Source: Paenibacillus sp. 1011MAR3C5 (GTDB lineage: Bacteria > Bacillota > Bacilli > Paenibacillales > Paenibacillaceae). Taken from it: 64,000 nucleotides of DNA. Under the pieces are notes generated by a model, which did no database searches, had not been told where the DNA came from, and worked only from the letters and a program-made list of their open reading frames with translations. Shown piece after piece: positions 7,758-16,924 of this stretch (its first letter is position 1; every line of letters begins with the position of its first letter). The DNA lies in contig NZ_QZCF01000003.1 in NCBI RefSeq assembly GCF_003591485.1, forward strand, positions 848,148-912,147, given 5' to 3'. The translations under genes were made by a program, and so were the position numbers.

Positions 7758-9716
7758 ATGTTTGAACAGGAGCATATCGCATTATGGAATCTTGCTTCAA
7801 TCAAAGTGTTGGATATCAGGCATATGATCTTGCGAAAAGGGGAGGAGTTGCGCGGGTACCAGCTGCCGGCGAGCATGTTCTTATTCGCCGCTAGAGGAGG
7901 TGCGGCCATTACGCTGGACGGAAAGGAATATCCCCTTCGTCCATTTCATGTGCTGCATGGCGGCAAAGGCGCTTTGATGGACATCCAGTTGAGAGAAGAG
8001 CAATGGGAGTACGACATCATCTATTACAAAGCCGTTCTGCCAAAGCCTTCCCGCGAGGATATGACGGAGCTGCTGGCACGCTCCAATCCCTTCGGATCGG
8101 CTTATCAGCTTATGCCGGATGATCCGCTCTCCTTATTCCGCATCGTTGAAGCAATGCGCCGGGAGTGGCTGATCGCAGGGCCATTCGAGAGATTCCAGGT
8201 CAAATCGATGTTCTACGAGCTGGTTGGCATGATATTGCAGCAGCTGCAACGGCAGGGCGAAGAATCAGCGGAGCCGGATCTAGCGACACGGGCGGTCCGC
8301 TATATGGAGAACCATTATGCAGAGCCAGTCTCGCTCGAGTCGCTTGCGGCAGCATTAAATTACAGCGCAGCGCATCTGTCGGATGTGTTCAAGAAGCATA
8401 CGGGTTATAGCCCAATCGATTATTTGCTTCGTATCCGGATGGAGAAGGCAGCGCGACTGCTTGTCGATACAGAGGCAAGCATCCGTGAAATCGCGGCGTT
8501 TGTGGGGTATGCAGACCCGTATTATTTTGGGCGTATGTTCAAGAAGATGTTCGGGGCTTCCCCGCTTCACTACCGGAAGATACAATTTAACAACGACCAA
8601 TCCGCAAAAAGTCCATCTGCAATCCTAAGATCCTCCATTGCCGGAGAGGGGAAACGGGATCATACTGATAATGATAATTGTTATCAATATCAGAGCAGAG
8701 GAGAAATTTCAATGTACAAATCGTTTTCAACCACAACTGCGGCAACGCTTTTGCTATGCCTCACTTTATTGCTGAGCGCATGCTCCGGCGGAACGGGCGC
8801 TTCCAATACGGCAAATGGTACAGGAGCGTCTCCGAATACAACGGAGAATGCTTCCAGCGGCAATTCACAACCGAATACTGCGGATCAGGAAACTCGAACG
8901 GTCGTGTCCGGCGGCAAGGAAATACAAATTCCGGCTAATCCGAAGCGCATCGTCGCCGATCAATATTTGGGCAGCTTTATTGTCCTTGGCGTTACGCCAA
9001 TCGGGACGCCTGGTCTTCACTGGGACAATCCTTATTTGGCCGATCTGCTGGAAGGCGTCGAGGATATCGGGGATGTAAATGGCTCATTGGAGAAGGTGGT
9101 CGACCTGCAGCCAGATTTGATCATTACAGGCGCCACTATGGATGATGCCAGATACGAGCAGTTATCCAAAATCGCGCCAACCCTTGCTGTCCCCTATGGC
9201 GAGCTTAAAAACGCCCATGAGGAGCTGACGTATTTCGGAGAGCTGCTTGGCAAGGAAAAGGAAGCGGAGGCTTGGCTGGCGGAATATGACCGCCGGATTG
9301 CCGCTGCGAGAGAGAAAGCCCATCAAGCAGTGCCGGAGGGAGCAACCTTCTCGATTATTGAGTGGTCCGATAAAGAGATTTACACATACGGCGACAACTT
9401 CGGCAGAGGCGGACAGGCCGTCTATCAAGCGCTGGGCTTCAAGCCGCCAGCAGATATCGCTGCCGAAATTATGGAGAAGCAATGGGCCAGCCTGACGAAT
9501 GAAGCATTGCCGAAATATGCTGGCGACTACATCATTCTGACCTCCAATGATCGTACCGTGCAGGATGTAAAGGCTGATCCGATCTGGGGTACGCTTGATG
9601 CGGTGAAGAATGACCGGGTTTATGTGTGGAAGGAAGCGCATTCCTGGTATTATGATCCGATTGCCGTATTGTCTCAGACCGAGGAACTGGCTGACTGGCT
9701 GGCAGGGTTGAAATAA
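7758..9716 (+). CDS. AraC-type regulator reading in frame into a siderophore-binding lipoprotein (652 codons)
   Basis: One uninterrupted frame with two recognisable parts. Residues 1-180 look like an AraC sensor domain; residues about 181-280 are an AraC/XylS double HTH (SLESLAAALNYSAAHLSDVF, then SIREIAAFVGYADPYYFGRM). Residues 319-652 are a complete FhuD/FecB-like binding lipoprotein with its own signal peptide. In B. subtilis, Btr fuses an AraC domain to a siderophore-binding domain, but without a secretion signal in the middle. Here a Fur box (8672-8686), a ribosome binding site and an ATG (8712) lie at the junction, so two genes with a lost stop between them are more likely than one 652-residue protein. 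The AraC start has only a weak ribosome binding site. Confidence 0.7.
   Translation: MFEQEHIALWNLASIKVLDIRHMILRKGEELRGYQLPASMFLFAARGGAAITLDGKEYPLRPFHVLHGGKGALMDIQLREEQWEYDIIYYKAVLPKPSREDMTELLARSNPFGSAYQLMPDDPLSLFRIVEAMRREWLIAGPFERFQVKSMFYELVGMILQQLQRQGEESAEPDLATRAVRYMENHYAEPVSLESLAAALNYSAAHLSDVFKKHTGYSPIDYLLRIRMEKAARLLVDTEASIREIAAFVGYADPYYFGRMFKKMFGASPLHYRKIQFNNDQSAKSPSAILRSSIAGEGKRDHTDNDNCYQYQSRGEISMYKSFSTTTAATLLLCLTLLLSACSGGTGASNTANGTGASPNTTENASSGNSQPNTADQETRTVVSGGKEIQIPANPKRIVADQYLGSFIVLGVTPIGTPGLHWDNPYLADLLEGVEDIGDVNGSLEKVVDLQPDLIITGATMDDARYEQLSKIAPTLAVPYGELKNAHEELTYFGELLGKEKEAEAWLAEYDRRIAAAREKAHQAVPEGATFSIIEWSDKEIYTYGDNFGRGGQAVYQALGFKPPADIAAEIMEKQWASLTNEALPKYAGDYIILTSNDRTVQDVKADPIWGTLDAVKNDRVYVWKEAHSWYYDPIAVLSQTEELADWLAGLK
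8672..8686. promoter_or_regulatory. Fur box in front of the siderophore-binding lipoprotein
   Basis: TGATAATTGTTATCA matches the Fur 7-1-7 consensus with one change and is flanked by further GATAAT-like repeats. It lies 26 bp upstream of the lipoprotein ATG at 8712 and inside the frame that continues from the AraC regulator. It is the likely iron-responsive operator of the operon that follows. Confidence 0.75.
8712..9716 (+). CDS. Iron-siderophore ABC transporter substrate-binding lipoprotein
   Basis: This is the 334-residue protein expected from the internal ATG at 8712, which has AGAGGAG 9 bp upstream. It begins with a lipoprotein signal peptide ending in the lipobox LLSAC (Cys24), then a Ser/Thr/Asn-rich linker, then a FecB/FhuD-type binding fold (Peripla_BP_2) from about residue 65. 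Typical features are the NPKRIVAD start, GVTPIGTPG, VDLQPDLIITG and the conserved segments near IIEWSDKEIYTYG. It would capture a ferric siderophore outside the membrane and hand it to the two FecCD permeases downstream. The ligand cannot be told from sequence. It reads in frame from the AraC regulator without an intervening stop. Confidence 0.88.
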   Translation: MYKSFSTTTAATLLLCLTLLLSACSGGTGASNTANGTGASPNTTENASSGNSQPNTADQETRTVVSGGKEIQIPANPKRIVADQYLGSFIVLGVTPIGTPGLHWDNPYLADLLEGVEDIGDVNGSLEKVVDLQPDLIITGATMDDARYEQLSKIAPTLAVPYGELKNAHEELTYFGELLGKEKEAEAWLAEYDRRIAAAREKAHQAVPEGATFSIIEWSDKEIYTYGDNFGRGGQAVYQALGFKPPADIAAEIMEKQWASLTNEALPKYAGDYIILTSNDRTVQDVKADPIWGTLDAVKNDRVYVWKEAHSWYYDPIAVLSQTEELADWLAGLK

Positions 9717-9785
9717 CGAGCGCTGAAGCTCTCGCTGAAGATGGGGCAACCCTTTGATTGATTAGGTGTAGCCGTGGAGGTAATT

Positions 9786-11501
9786 ATGTTACGTCGGTTT
9801 TTTGAGTATTACCGCCCCTATAAGGGCTTGTTCATACTGGATTTTTCTTGTGCGATTATAGCTGCCTTGCTGGAGCTGGCATTCCCGCTTGCGGTTAACC
9901 GTATCGTTGACGATTTGCTGCCAAGCGGCAATTGGGTGTGGATCTTATATGCATGCCTCGGCTTGCTCGGCATCTACATCATCAGCTCCACCCTCCACTA
10001 TGTCGTGACGTATTGGGGACATAAGTTGGGCATTAACATTGAGTCGGACATGCGCAAGAGGCTGTTCGACCGGGTTCAGAAGCTTTCATTCCGATTTTTC
10101 GACAACAACAAAACCGGGCATCTCGTCTCCCGCATGACCAACGATTTGATGGATATCGGCGAGATTGCCCATCATGGTCCAGAGGATCTGTTTATTGCCA
10201 TTATGACGCTGGCGGGTGCGTTCGGCATTATGCTGAGCATCAATTGGCAATTGGCGGTGCTGACCTTTATTATCGTGCCGATCATGATTTATCTGTCCAT
10301 GTATTTCAGCAAGAAAATGTCGGCGGCCTTCAAAAGGATGTTCTCGGACATCGCTGACTATAACGCAAGGGTAGAGAACAACGTCAGCGGCATTCGCGTC
10401 GTTCAGGCATTTGCCAATGAAAAGCATGAAATCAACCGTTTTGCTCAAAACAACGAACGGTTCCGAATCACGAAGCTGCTCACCTACCGGATTATGGCTT
10501 GGAACTCCTCGCTTAGCTTCATTCTGATGAAGCTGGTGTCGCTGTTTGTACTTGTATGCGGAACTTGGTTTGTCATTGAAGACAGGATGTCGTACGGCCA
10601 GTTTATTGCGTTTGTCATGTTGTCCAATGTTTTCTTGGGGCCGATCCAGCAGATTAATTCTGTCATCGAGACGTATCCGAAAGGGATTGCTGGCTTCAAG
10701 CGGTACCTGGAACTGCTGGAGACGGAGCCGGATGTAGACGATGCGCCGAATGCCCGCCATGTGGAGCATCTGCGCGGAGAGATCCGCTTCAACGATGTAT
10801 CGTTTGGCTACGAAGGCAAAGTCAAGGTGCTTCAAGGCGTGAACCTGACCATTCGCGCCGGGGAGACAGCAGCGCTAGTTGGGCCATCAGGCGCCGGCAA
10901 GAGTACCTTATGCTCGCTGCTGCCGCGATTCTACGATGTAGAGAGCGGGTCCGTTACCATTGACGGCATGGATGTTCGAGGCATGACGCTGGAATCACTG
11001 CGCGCGCAGATCGGTATTGTCCAGCAGGACGTCTTCCTGTTCGACGGTACCATTCGCGAGAATATCGCTTACGGCAGGCTGGGCGCTAGCGATGAAGCGA
11101 TCTGGGAAGCGGCGAGACGCGCTCAGCTGGAAGATCTGATTATGTCACTCCCTGATGGCCTCGATACCTTTATCGGCGAACGGGGTGTGAAGCTGTCGGG
11201 TGGACAAAAGCAGCGGCTGTCGATTTCTCGCATGTTCCTCAAAAATCCGCCTATCCTGATTCTCGACGAAGCGACCTCGGCGCTGGATACGGAGACGGAA
11301 GCCGCGATCCAGTTGGCCTTGTCGGAGCTGTCGCAAGGGCGCACGACGCTCGTGATTGCGCATCGTCTAGCTACGGTCAAAAACGCGGACCGCATTATCG
11401 TCGTGGCAGACCAGGGAATTGCCGAGCAAGGCAAGCATGAAGAATTGATTGCGCAGGAAGGCGTGTACAGCCGCCTGCACCGCGCCCAATTCGGAATGTA
11501 A
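9786..11501 (+). CDS. ywjA: ABC transporter with fused permease and ATPase, YwjA-like
   Basis: A 571-residue half-transporter of exporter type: six membrane helices (about 1-300), then an ATPase domain with Walker A GPSGAGKST, signature LSGGQKQR, Walker B ILILDEATSALD and switch IAHRL. All catalytic residues are intact, so a homodimer is likely. GGAGG (9776-9780) directs the ATG at 9786; the longer frame from the GTG at 9774 would contain that site. The N terminus closely resembles B. subtilis YwjA, which is reported as a Fur-regulated ABC protein, and the gene sits inside the iron operon here. Its substrate is unknown; export of a siderophore or heme-related compound is inference. Confidence 0.87.
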   Translation: MLRRFFEYYRPYKGLFILDFSCAIIAALLELAFPLAVNRIVDDLLPSGNWVWILYACLGLLGIYIISSTLHYVVTYWGHKLGINIESDMRKRLFDRVQKLSFRFFDNNKTGHLVSRMTNDLMDIGEIAHHGPEDLFIAIMTLAGAFGIMLSINWQLAVLTFIIVPIMIYLSMYFSKKMSAAFKRMFSDIADYNARVENNVSGIRVVQAFANEKHEINRFAQNNERFRITKLLTYRIMAWNSSLSFILMKLVSLFVLVCGTWFVIEDRMSYGQFIAFVMLSNVFLGPIQQINSVIETYPKGIAGFKRYLELLETEPDVDDAPNARHVEHLRGEIRFNDVSFGYEGKVKVLQGVNLTIRAGETAALVGPSGAGKSTLCSLLPRFYDVESGSVTIDGMDVRGMTLESLRAQIGIVQQDVFLFDGTIRENIAYGRLGASDEAIWEAARRAQLEDLIMSLPDGLDTFIGERGVKLSGGQKQRLSISRMFLKNPPILILDEATSALDTETEAAIQLALSELSQGRTTLVIAHRLATVKNADRIIVVADQGIAEQGKHEELIAQEGVYSRLHRAQFGM

Positions 11502-11573
11502 CATTGAGCTAATACGCAGATCGAAGATTAATAGATTACAGACATCGCGATTTAGATAATGAGGAGTATGGGT

Positions 11574-12633
11574 ATGTCGGACTTGACTGAGAAAATAAAT
11601 ACAGATGATATCAGTGGAGGGAGGACGCGACTGCGGTCGCGTCCCTTGGCTGCAACGCTAATCTTATTCGGCGGTACGATTGCTCTATTGCTTAGCGTGG
11701 CGTTGTCTGTGTCGTTCGGAGCGGCTGATATTGCGTTTGCAACCGTATGGGAAGCTATCTTTTCCTTTGATCCTACGATTACGCAGCATCAGATCATTCA
11801 GGAGCTGCGTTTGCCGCGTGTGCTGGGCGGCGCTATGGTTGGCGCGAGCTTTGCGGTAGCGGGGGCGCTCATGCAAGGCATGACGCGCAATCCGATGGCG
11901 GATTCCGGCTTGCTGGGCTTGAACGCCGGAGCGGGCTTTGCGCTTGCTCTATGCTTTGCGTTTTTCCCAGGTATGCCATTTATGTATCTGATTATGTATT
12001 CTTTCATTGGAGCGGGTGTCGGCGCCGGTCTTGTATTCGGTGTTGGATCATTGGCCAAGGGCGGGCTGACACCCGTCCGTTTGGTGCTTGCAGGTGCGGC
12101 AGTCAGCGCGCTGCTGGCGGCGCTTAGCGAAGGCATCGCTCTTTATTTCCGCATCGGCCAGGATATGGCGTTCTGGTATGCGGGGGGGCGTAGCGGGTAC
12201 AAAATGGAGCCAGCTTGAGATTATGGCACCATGGGTAGGCTTGGCGATTCTCGGCGCCCTGATACTGTCCCGGTCGATTACGCTGCTCACGCTGGGCGAA
12301 GAGATTGCCGCAGGACTCGGTCAGCGGACCCGGCTGGTCAAGCTGGCGGGTACGGTTATTGTCCTGATTCTTGCGGGCTCTGCTGTAGCCGTCGTCGGTG
12401 CAGTCGGCTTTGTCGGACTGATTATTCCGCATCTGACGCGGTACCTGGTCGGCGTGGACTATCGCTGGATTATTCCTTGCTCGGCCGTGCTGGGCAGTCT
12501 GCTTGTTATGCTTGCAGACTTGGCGGCGCGAATGATTAATCCTCCATATGAGACGCCTGTAGGAGCGCTCATTGCGCTTATAGGCGTTCCGTTCTTTCTG
12601 TATTTGGCGAGGAAAGAAAGGAGGGAGCTGTAA
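11574..12633 (+). pseudogene. FecCD-type iron-siderophore permease, frameshifted in a G run
   Basis: The first 205 or so codons (from the ATG at 11574; GAGGAG 7 bp upstream) encode a FecCD permease N-terminal half with motifs RLPRVLGGAMVGASFAVAG and NPMADSGLLGLNAGAG. At 12182-12188 there is a run of seven G after TATGC; in the read frame it soon stops, but removing one G gives the expected AFWYAGGVAGTKWSQ and the frame continues to 12633 with a normal C-terminal half (GAVGFVGLIIPHLTRYLVG). The stop overlaps the next permease start (TAATG). So the gene is whole except for one extra G: a real mutation, slippage-controlled expression, or a sequencing error. Confidence 0.85.
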
Positions 12634-13667
12634 TGCAAGAGGCAGACGTATTAACCGCCAGCGACAACCGGCTGCGCAGAGGTCTTATCGTCATGGCGAT
12701 TTTGGCTGTACTCATAATTACTGCGTTCATCATCAGCATGAATACAGGTTTTATCCGGCTCTCGCCGCTTGATGTGCTGAAGACGTTATTCGGCATGGGA
12801 ACAGAGAAGCAGTCGCTTATTCTCTACCAGTTCAGGCTTCCGCGTATCGTCATCTCCCTGCTGATCGGTGCAGGACTCGCTGTATCCGGGTGCATTATGC
12901 AAGGCATATCGCGCAATGCGCTGGCCGACCCCGGCATCCTCGGCATCAATGCGGGCGCAGGTCTGATGGTGATGCTGTTCATCTCCTTTTACCCGACGAC
13001 GGCGGCAGCGCCTGTATTTCTGCTGCCTGTGCTGGCCTTGATCGGGGCGGGCGCAACTGCAGCATTAATCTATGCGCTGGCTTACAAGCGGCATGAGGGG
13101 ATATCGCCGACTCGGCTGATTCTGACAGGGATTGCCGTAGCAGCGGGGATTAGCGCGGCTATGATCGTACTGACGCTGCGGCTGGACCCGAACAAATATC
13201 AGTTTCTGGCTACCTGGCTGGCGGGAAGCATCTGGGGCTCTAACTGGAAGTTCGTGCTCGCCTTGCTGCCTTGGGTTGTCGTACTGCTGCCTTATGTATT
13301 CTACAAGGCCCGTATTATGAACGTGCTGAGCCTTGGCGACCAGATTGCATCTGGACTAGGCACCTCGGTGAAAGGGGAGCGGCTGAAGCTGCTGATTGCG
13401 GCTGTAGGGCTTGCCGGCGCATCTGTCGCCGTCAGCGGCGGCATCGGGTTTGTCGGGCTGATCGGCCCGCATCTGGCACGGCGGCTGGTGGGACCGAAGC
13501 ATCAGCTGCTGCTTCCGGCATCCGCTTTGACGGGGGCTTTGCTGGTCATTATTGCCGACACAATCGGTCGCTGGGTGCTCCAGCCGTCGGAGATCCCGAC
13601 GGGCATTGTAGTTGCCGTCATTGGCGCCCCTTATTTCTTGTACTTGCTTGCACGCACGAAAAGCTGA
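12633..13667 (+). CDS. FecCD-type iron-siderophore ABC permease
   Basis: A 344-residue permease with about nine to ten membrane helices. Hallmarks are RLPRIVISLLIGAGLAVSGC, NALADPGILGINAGAG and the ATPase-coupling region GIGFVGLIGPHLARRLVGP near residue 275. It pairs with the frameshifted permease just upstream (1-bp overlap) to form the membrane channel of a ferric-siderophore importer. No FecE-type ATPase gene accompanies the pair in this operon; in B. subtilis several siderophore permeases share one unlinked ATPase (YusV), and the same is likely here. Confidence 0.92.
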   Translation: MQEADVLTASDNRLRRGLIVMAILAVLIITAFIISMNTGFIRLSPLDVLKTLFGMGTEKQSLILYQFRLPRIVISLLIGAGLAVSGCIMQGISRNALADPGILGINAGAGLMVMLFISFYPTTAAAPVFLLPVLALIGAGATAALIYALAYKRHEGISPTRLILTGIAVAAGISAAMIVLTLRLDPNKYQFLATWLAGSIWGSNWKFVLALLPWVVVLLPYVFYKARIMNVLSLGDQIASGLGTSVKGERLKLLIAAVGLAGASVAVSGGIGFVGLIGPHLARRLVGPKHQLLLPASALTGALLVIIADTIGRWVLQPSEIPTGIVVAVIGAPYFLYLLARTKS

Positions 13668-13738
13668 AGATTTGAGCAGCATCTGAGAAAGACGCAAGGA
13701 GACGATTTTTTTAATAAAAAAAGCGGGAGATGAGAGAA

Positions 13739-14791
13739 ATGGGTAACGAACAACTATTTGATGTTACGATTATCGGCGGAGGGCCTGCTGGCTTATATTC
13801 CGCTTTCTATAGCGGCTTGCGCGAAATGAAAACCAAACTGATCGAATTTCAGACGTTTTTGGGCGGCAAGGTGCATGTGTATCCGGAAAAAATGATTTGG
13901 GATGTAGGCGGACTAACGCCGGTTACGGGCGCACAATTAATCGAGCAGACCGTGGCGCAGGGGCTGACCTTCGAGCCAGTGGTCGTGCTGGGACAGAAGG
14001 TGACGTCGATCTCCAAGAATGAGGACGGATATTTTGTGCTGCACACTCATACGGGCGAAGCCCACTATTCCAAGACGGTTATTCTGGCTGTTGGCGGCGG
14101 CATCCTGAAGCCGACGAAGCTGGAGGTTGAAGGCGCCGAGAAGTACGAACTGTCCAACCTGCATTACACGGTCAAATCGCTGGCGCGCTTCAAAGGGAAA
14201 ACGGTGCTGATCTCCGGCGGCGGCAACGCGGCGATCGACTGGGCCAATGAACTGGAGCAGATTGCGAAGAAGGTATATTTGACCTACCGCAAGGAGATGC
14301 TGAATGGCCATGAGGCGGAGGTAACACGATTAATGAACAGCTCGGTGGAATGCCTGCTTAATACGACAATCGAAAAGCTGATTTCTGAGCCTGGCCATGA
14401 CAGGATTGGTCATGTAGTGCTGAAGCGCAGCTCGGACGGCGAAGGGATCGTGCTGACCGTAGATGAGGTTGTCATCAATCACGGATACGAGCGTGACAAG
14501 GAATTGCTGCAGAAGAGCGAGCTGAAGATCGAGATGGAAGACGAATATTGCGTGAAAGGAAAACCAACAAGCGAGACATCGGTAGAGGGCTTGTACGCCG
14601 TCGGGGATATTCTCCACCATGAGGGCAAGCTGCATCTGATTGCAGGCGCATTCCATGATGCGGGCAACGCGGTGAATAAAGCGAAGCAGTATATTGCCCC
14701 TGATGCCAGAGGGTGGGGCGTGGTGTCCTCGCATAATGAATTGTTCGAGAAGAAAAACCGCGAGCTGATGAAACATTTGTATACATCCTAA
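13739..14791 (+). CDS. ycgT: NADPH-dependent ferredoxin/flavodoxin reductase, YcgT/YumC-like
   Basis: A 350-residue thioredoxin-reductase-fold flavoprotein without the redox cysteine pair. FAD motif TIIGGGPAGLYSAFYSG is at the N terminus, the NADPH-binding motif VLISGGGNAAIDWA near residue 160, and the FAD-ribose motif GLYAVGDI near residue 285. This is the Bacillus-type ferredoxin-NADP reductase; B. subtilis has YumC and a Fur-controlled paralog YcgT. Its position as last gene of the iron operon suggests it supplies electrons for reductive iron release or for iron-starvation flavodoxin (inference). GGGAG at 13725-13729 fits the ATG at 13739 better than the one at 13730. Confidence 0.88.
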   Translation: MGNEQLFDVTIIGGGPAGLYSAFYSGLREMKTKLIEFQTFLGGKVHVYPEKMIWDVGGLTPVTGAQLIEQTVAQGLTFEPVVVLGQKVTSISKNEDGYFVLHTHTGEAHYSKTVILAVGGGILKPTKLEVEGAEKYELSNLHYTVKSLARFKGKTVLISGGGNAAIDWANELEQIAKKVYLTYRKEMLNGHEAEVTRLMNSSVECLLNTTIEKLISEPGHDRIGHVVLKRSSDGEGIVLTVDEVVINHGYERDKELLQKSELKIEMEDEYCVKGKPTSETSVEGLYAVGDILHHEGKLHLIAGAFHDAGNAVNKAKQYIAPDARGWGVVSSHNELFEKKNRELMKHLYTS

Positions 14792-14807
14792 TGCCTATTC
14801 CAACCAG

Positions 14808-14847
14808 GCTCCCGAGCAGCACACAACTGCTGCCCGGGAGCTTTTTT
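14808..14847 (+). terminator. Rho-independent terminator closing the iron operon
   Basis: GCTCCCGAGCAGC pairs with GCTGCCCGGGAGC with one mismatch, followed by six T. Confidence 0.9.
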
Positions 14848-14983
14848 CATGGGATAGGATACAGCCGGACTGGTGGAAACGATTCCAATATTGTGCCAAA
14901 TAAGTCACTCTATGAATCTTATCCTCCTGTATAATCGTATAGAATAGAGCGTAATTGCGTAATAGCATCTGGAGGGAGTCGAT

Positions 14984-16852
14984 TTGCAGTTGGATATGAT
15001 AGTGACCTTATCGGTATTGGCAGGGGCCGCAGTCCTGTTTGTAAGCGGCAAAGTGCGGTCGGACTTAGTCGCCATATGCGCCCTTGTCATACTGGTATTA
15101 TTCGATATACTTACTCCGGCAGAGGCGTTGTCGGGCTTTGCCAATTCCGTTGTCATCATGATGATTGGATTGTTCATTGTTGGCGGAGGCATCTTCCAGA
15201 CCGGACTGGCTAATATCGTGAGCGGCAAGCTGCTGAAGCTTGCCGGTACGAATGAGACCAAGCTGCTTGTGACCGTCATGCTGTCTACTTCGTTTATTGG
15301 AGCTTTTGTCAGCAATACAGGGACGGTTGCCGTTATGCTCCCGATTGTCATCAGTCTCGCTATGAGTGCTAATGTCAGTCCAGGCAAATTGCTGATGCCG
15401 CTCGCTTTCGCCAGCAGCCTTGGAGGAACGCTGACCTTGATCGGGACTCCGCCTAATATGGTCATTAGGGAGACACTGGCGAAAAACGGTATTGCGGAGC
15501 TGACCTTTTTCTCCTTTACGCCGATTGGCCTTGTTTGTTTACTGCTCGGTACCGTACTGATCATCGTATTCAGCAAATGGCTGCTGAAGTCGCGCAGCGG
15601 CGAAGACGATAGCCGTCCCGGCAGTCAAAGCGTGCATCATCTGGCACAGCGTTACAGCCTGACCGGACATCTGTACCGCGTTCAAGCAGACAGCACGTCC
15701 AGCGTTGTCTCGAAGCCGCTTAAGGAGCTGTCTGTTCTTCAACAATACGGCATACATATTAGTGAGGTTAGGCGGAAGACGTCGCATAAGAATCCGTTTT
15801 TCAAAACGATAAACGGGGAGATGGCAGGCCCTGAGACGGTCGTGATGGATCAGGATATCCTGTATGTAAAGGGCACATTCCAGCAAGCGGAGGCTTTCGC
15901 CAATGATTGCGGGCTAACGCTGCTGGATCACCAAGCGACAGAGCGGGTGGGCGGAGCGGAGACGGACGGATACGCTTCTGCCGAGATCGGCATTGCGGAG
16001 GTGCTTATTCCGCCAAACTCCAAGCATATTAATCAATTGATTAAGCATGCCGGCTTCCGTGAGCAATACAGTGTCAACGTTCTTGGCATACAGCGCAAGG
16101 GAGAGTATGTGCTGCATGGACTCAAGGACGAGAAAATCCGGCGCGGCGACGCGCTGCTCGTTCAGGGCACATGGAAGAATATTGCCACTCTGTCCAAGGA
16201 GCAGGCCGATGTGGTCGTTGTAGGGCAGCCGCTGGAGACGGCCGCTTCTATGCCGCTTAGCCATAAGGCGCCGCTGGCAGGCGGCATCATGGCTTTGATG
16301 GTTGCGCTCATGATTGCAGATTTGTTCCCGGCGGTTATATCCGTTATGATTGCCGCGGTGCTGATGGTTGCGACGGGCTGCCTGAGGAATATGGATGCTG
16401 CATATAAGACAGTTAATTGGGAGAGTGTCGTCCTTATCGGGGGCATGATTCCCATGTCGGTGGCCATCGAGAAGACCGGTGCGGCCGCACTAATCTCGCA
16501 AGGCCTTGTCGACAGCTTAGGAAGCGCCGGACCGCTTGCACTACTGGCAGGCATTTACTTTGCGACATCATCGCTGACGCTGTTCATTAGCAATACGGCA
16601 TGTGCTGTCTTGTTCGCGCCGATTGCGCTTGCTGCGGCGGTACAGCTGGGTGTTAATCCGTTGCCATTCCTATTCGCAGTAGCGCTTGCTTCCAGTATCT
16701 GCTTCGCCGTGCCGTTCTCGACGCCGCCGAATGCCCTTGTCATGTCAGCAGGGCGTTATACGTTCATGGATTATGTCAAGGTTGGCTTGCCCGTACAGCT
16801 GCTCCTGGGAGTTGCAATGGTTGCGCTGCTGTCGCTGTTCTTTCCGTTCTAA
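14984..16852 (+). CDS. SLC13/DASS family permease with two RCK_C (TrkA-C) domains
   Basis: A 622-residue transporter. Membrane helices fill residues 5-205 and 425-620, and the cytoplasmic middle holds two TrkA-C-type domains (about 220-300 and 335-410). The paired substrate-site motifs SNTGTVAVMLP (first half) and ISNTACAVLFAPI (second half), each preceded by a re-entrant segment, are typical of sodium-dicarboxylate/sulfate (DASS) carriers; the version with RCK_C inserts is common for sulfate or other anion uptake, but the substrate cannot be fixed. The start is a TTG at 14984 with GGAGGG 7 bp before it; no ATG fits. It is monocistronic and followed by a bidirectional terminator. Confidence 0.86.
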   Translation: MQLDMIVTLSVLAGAAVLFVSGKVRSDLVAICALVILVLFDILTPAEALSGFANSVVIMMIGLFIVGGGIFQTGLANIVSGKLLKLAGTNETKLLVTVMLSTSFIGAFVSNTGTVAVMLPIVISLAMSANVSPGKLLMPLAFASSLGGTLTLIGTPPNMVIRETLAKNGIAELTFFSFTPIGLVCLLLGTVLIIVFSKWLLKSRSGEDDSRPGSQSVHHLAQRYSLTGHLYRVQADSTSSVVSKPLKELSVLQQYGIHISEVRRKTSHKNPFFKTINGEMAGPETVVMDQDILYVKGTFQQAEAFANDCGLTLLDHQATERVGGAETDGYASAEIGIAEVLIPPNSKHINQLIKHAGFREQYSVNVLGIQRKGEYVLHGLKDEKIRRGDALLVQGTWKNIATLSKEQADVVVVGQPLETAASMPLSHKAPLAGGIMALMVALMIADLFPAVISVMIAAVLMVATGCLRNMDAAYKTVNWESVVLIGGMIPMSVAIEKTGAAALISQGLVDSLGSAGPLALLAGIYFATSSLTLFISNTACAVLFAPIALAAAVQLGVNPLPFLFAVALASSICFAVPFSTPPNALVMSAGRYTFMDYVKVGLPVQLLLGVAMVALLSLFFPF

Positions 16853-16890
16853 GGTTGCGGGAGATCAGGGTGGATTCAAACAGACAAATA

Positions 16891-16919
16891 AAAAAACCGC
16901 CAGCAATGGCGGTTTTCTT
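16891..16919. terminator. Bidirectional terminator between SLC13 permease and HxlR gene
   Basis: AAAACCGCCA, a 4-nt loop, and TGGCGGTTTT form a perfect 10-bp stem with A tracts before and T tracts after, so it can end transcripts from both sides. Confidence 0.9.
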
Positions 16920-16924
16920 ATGTC

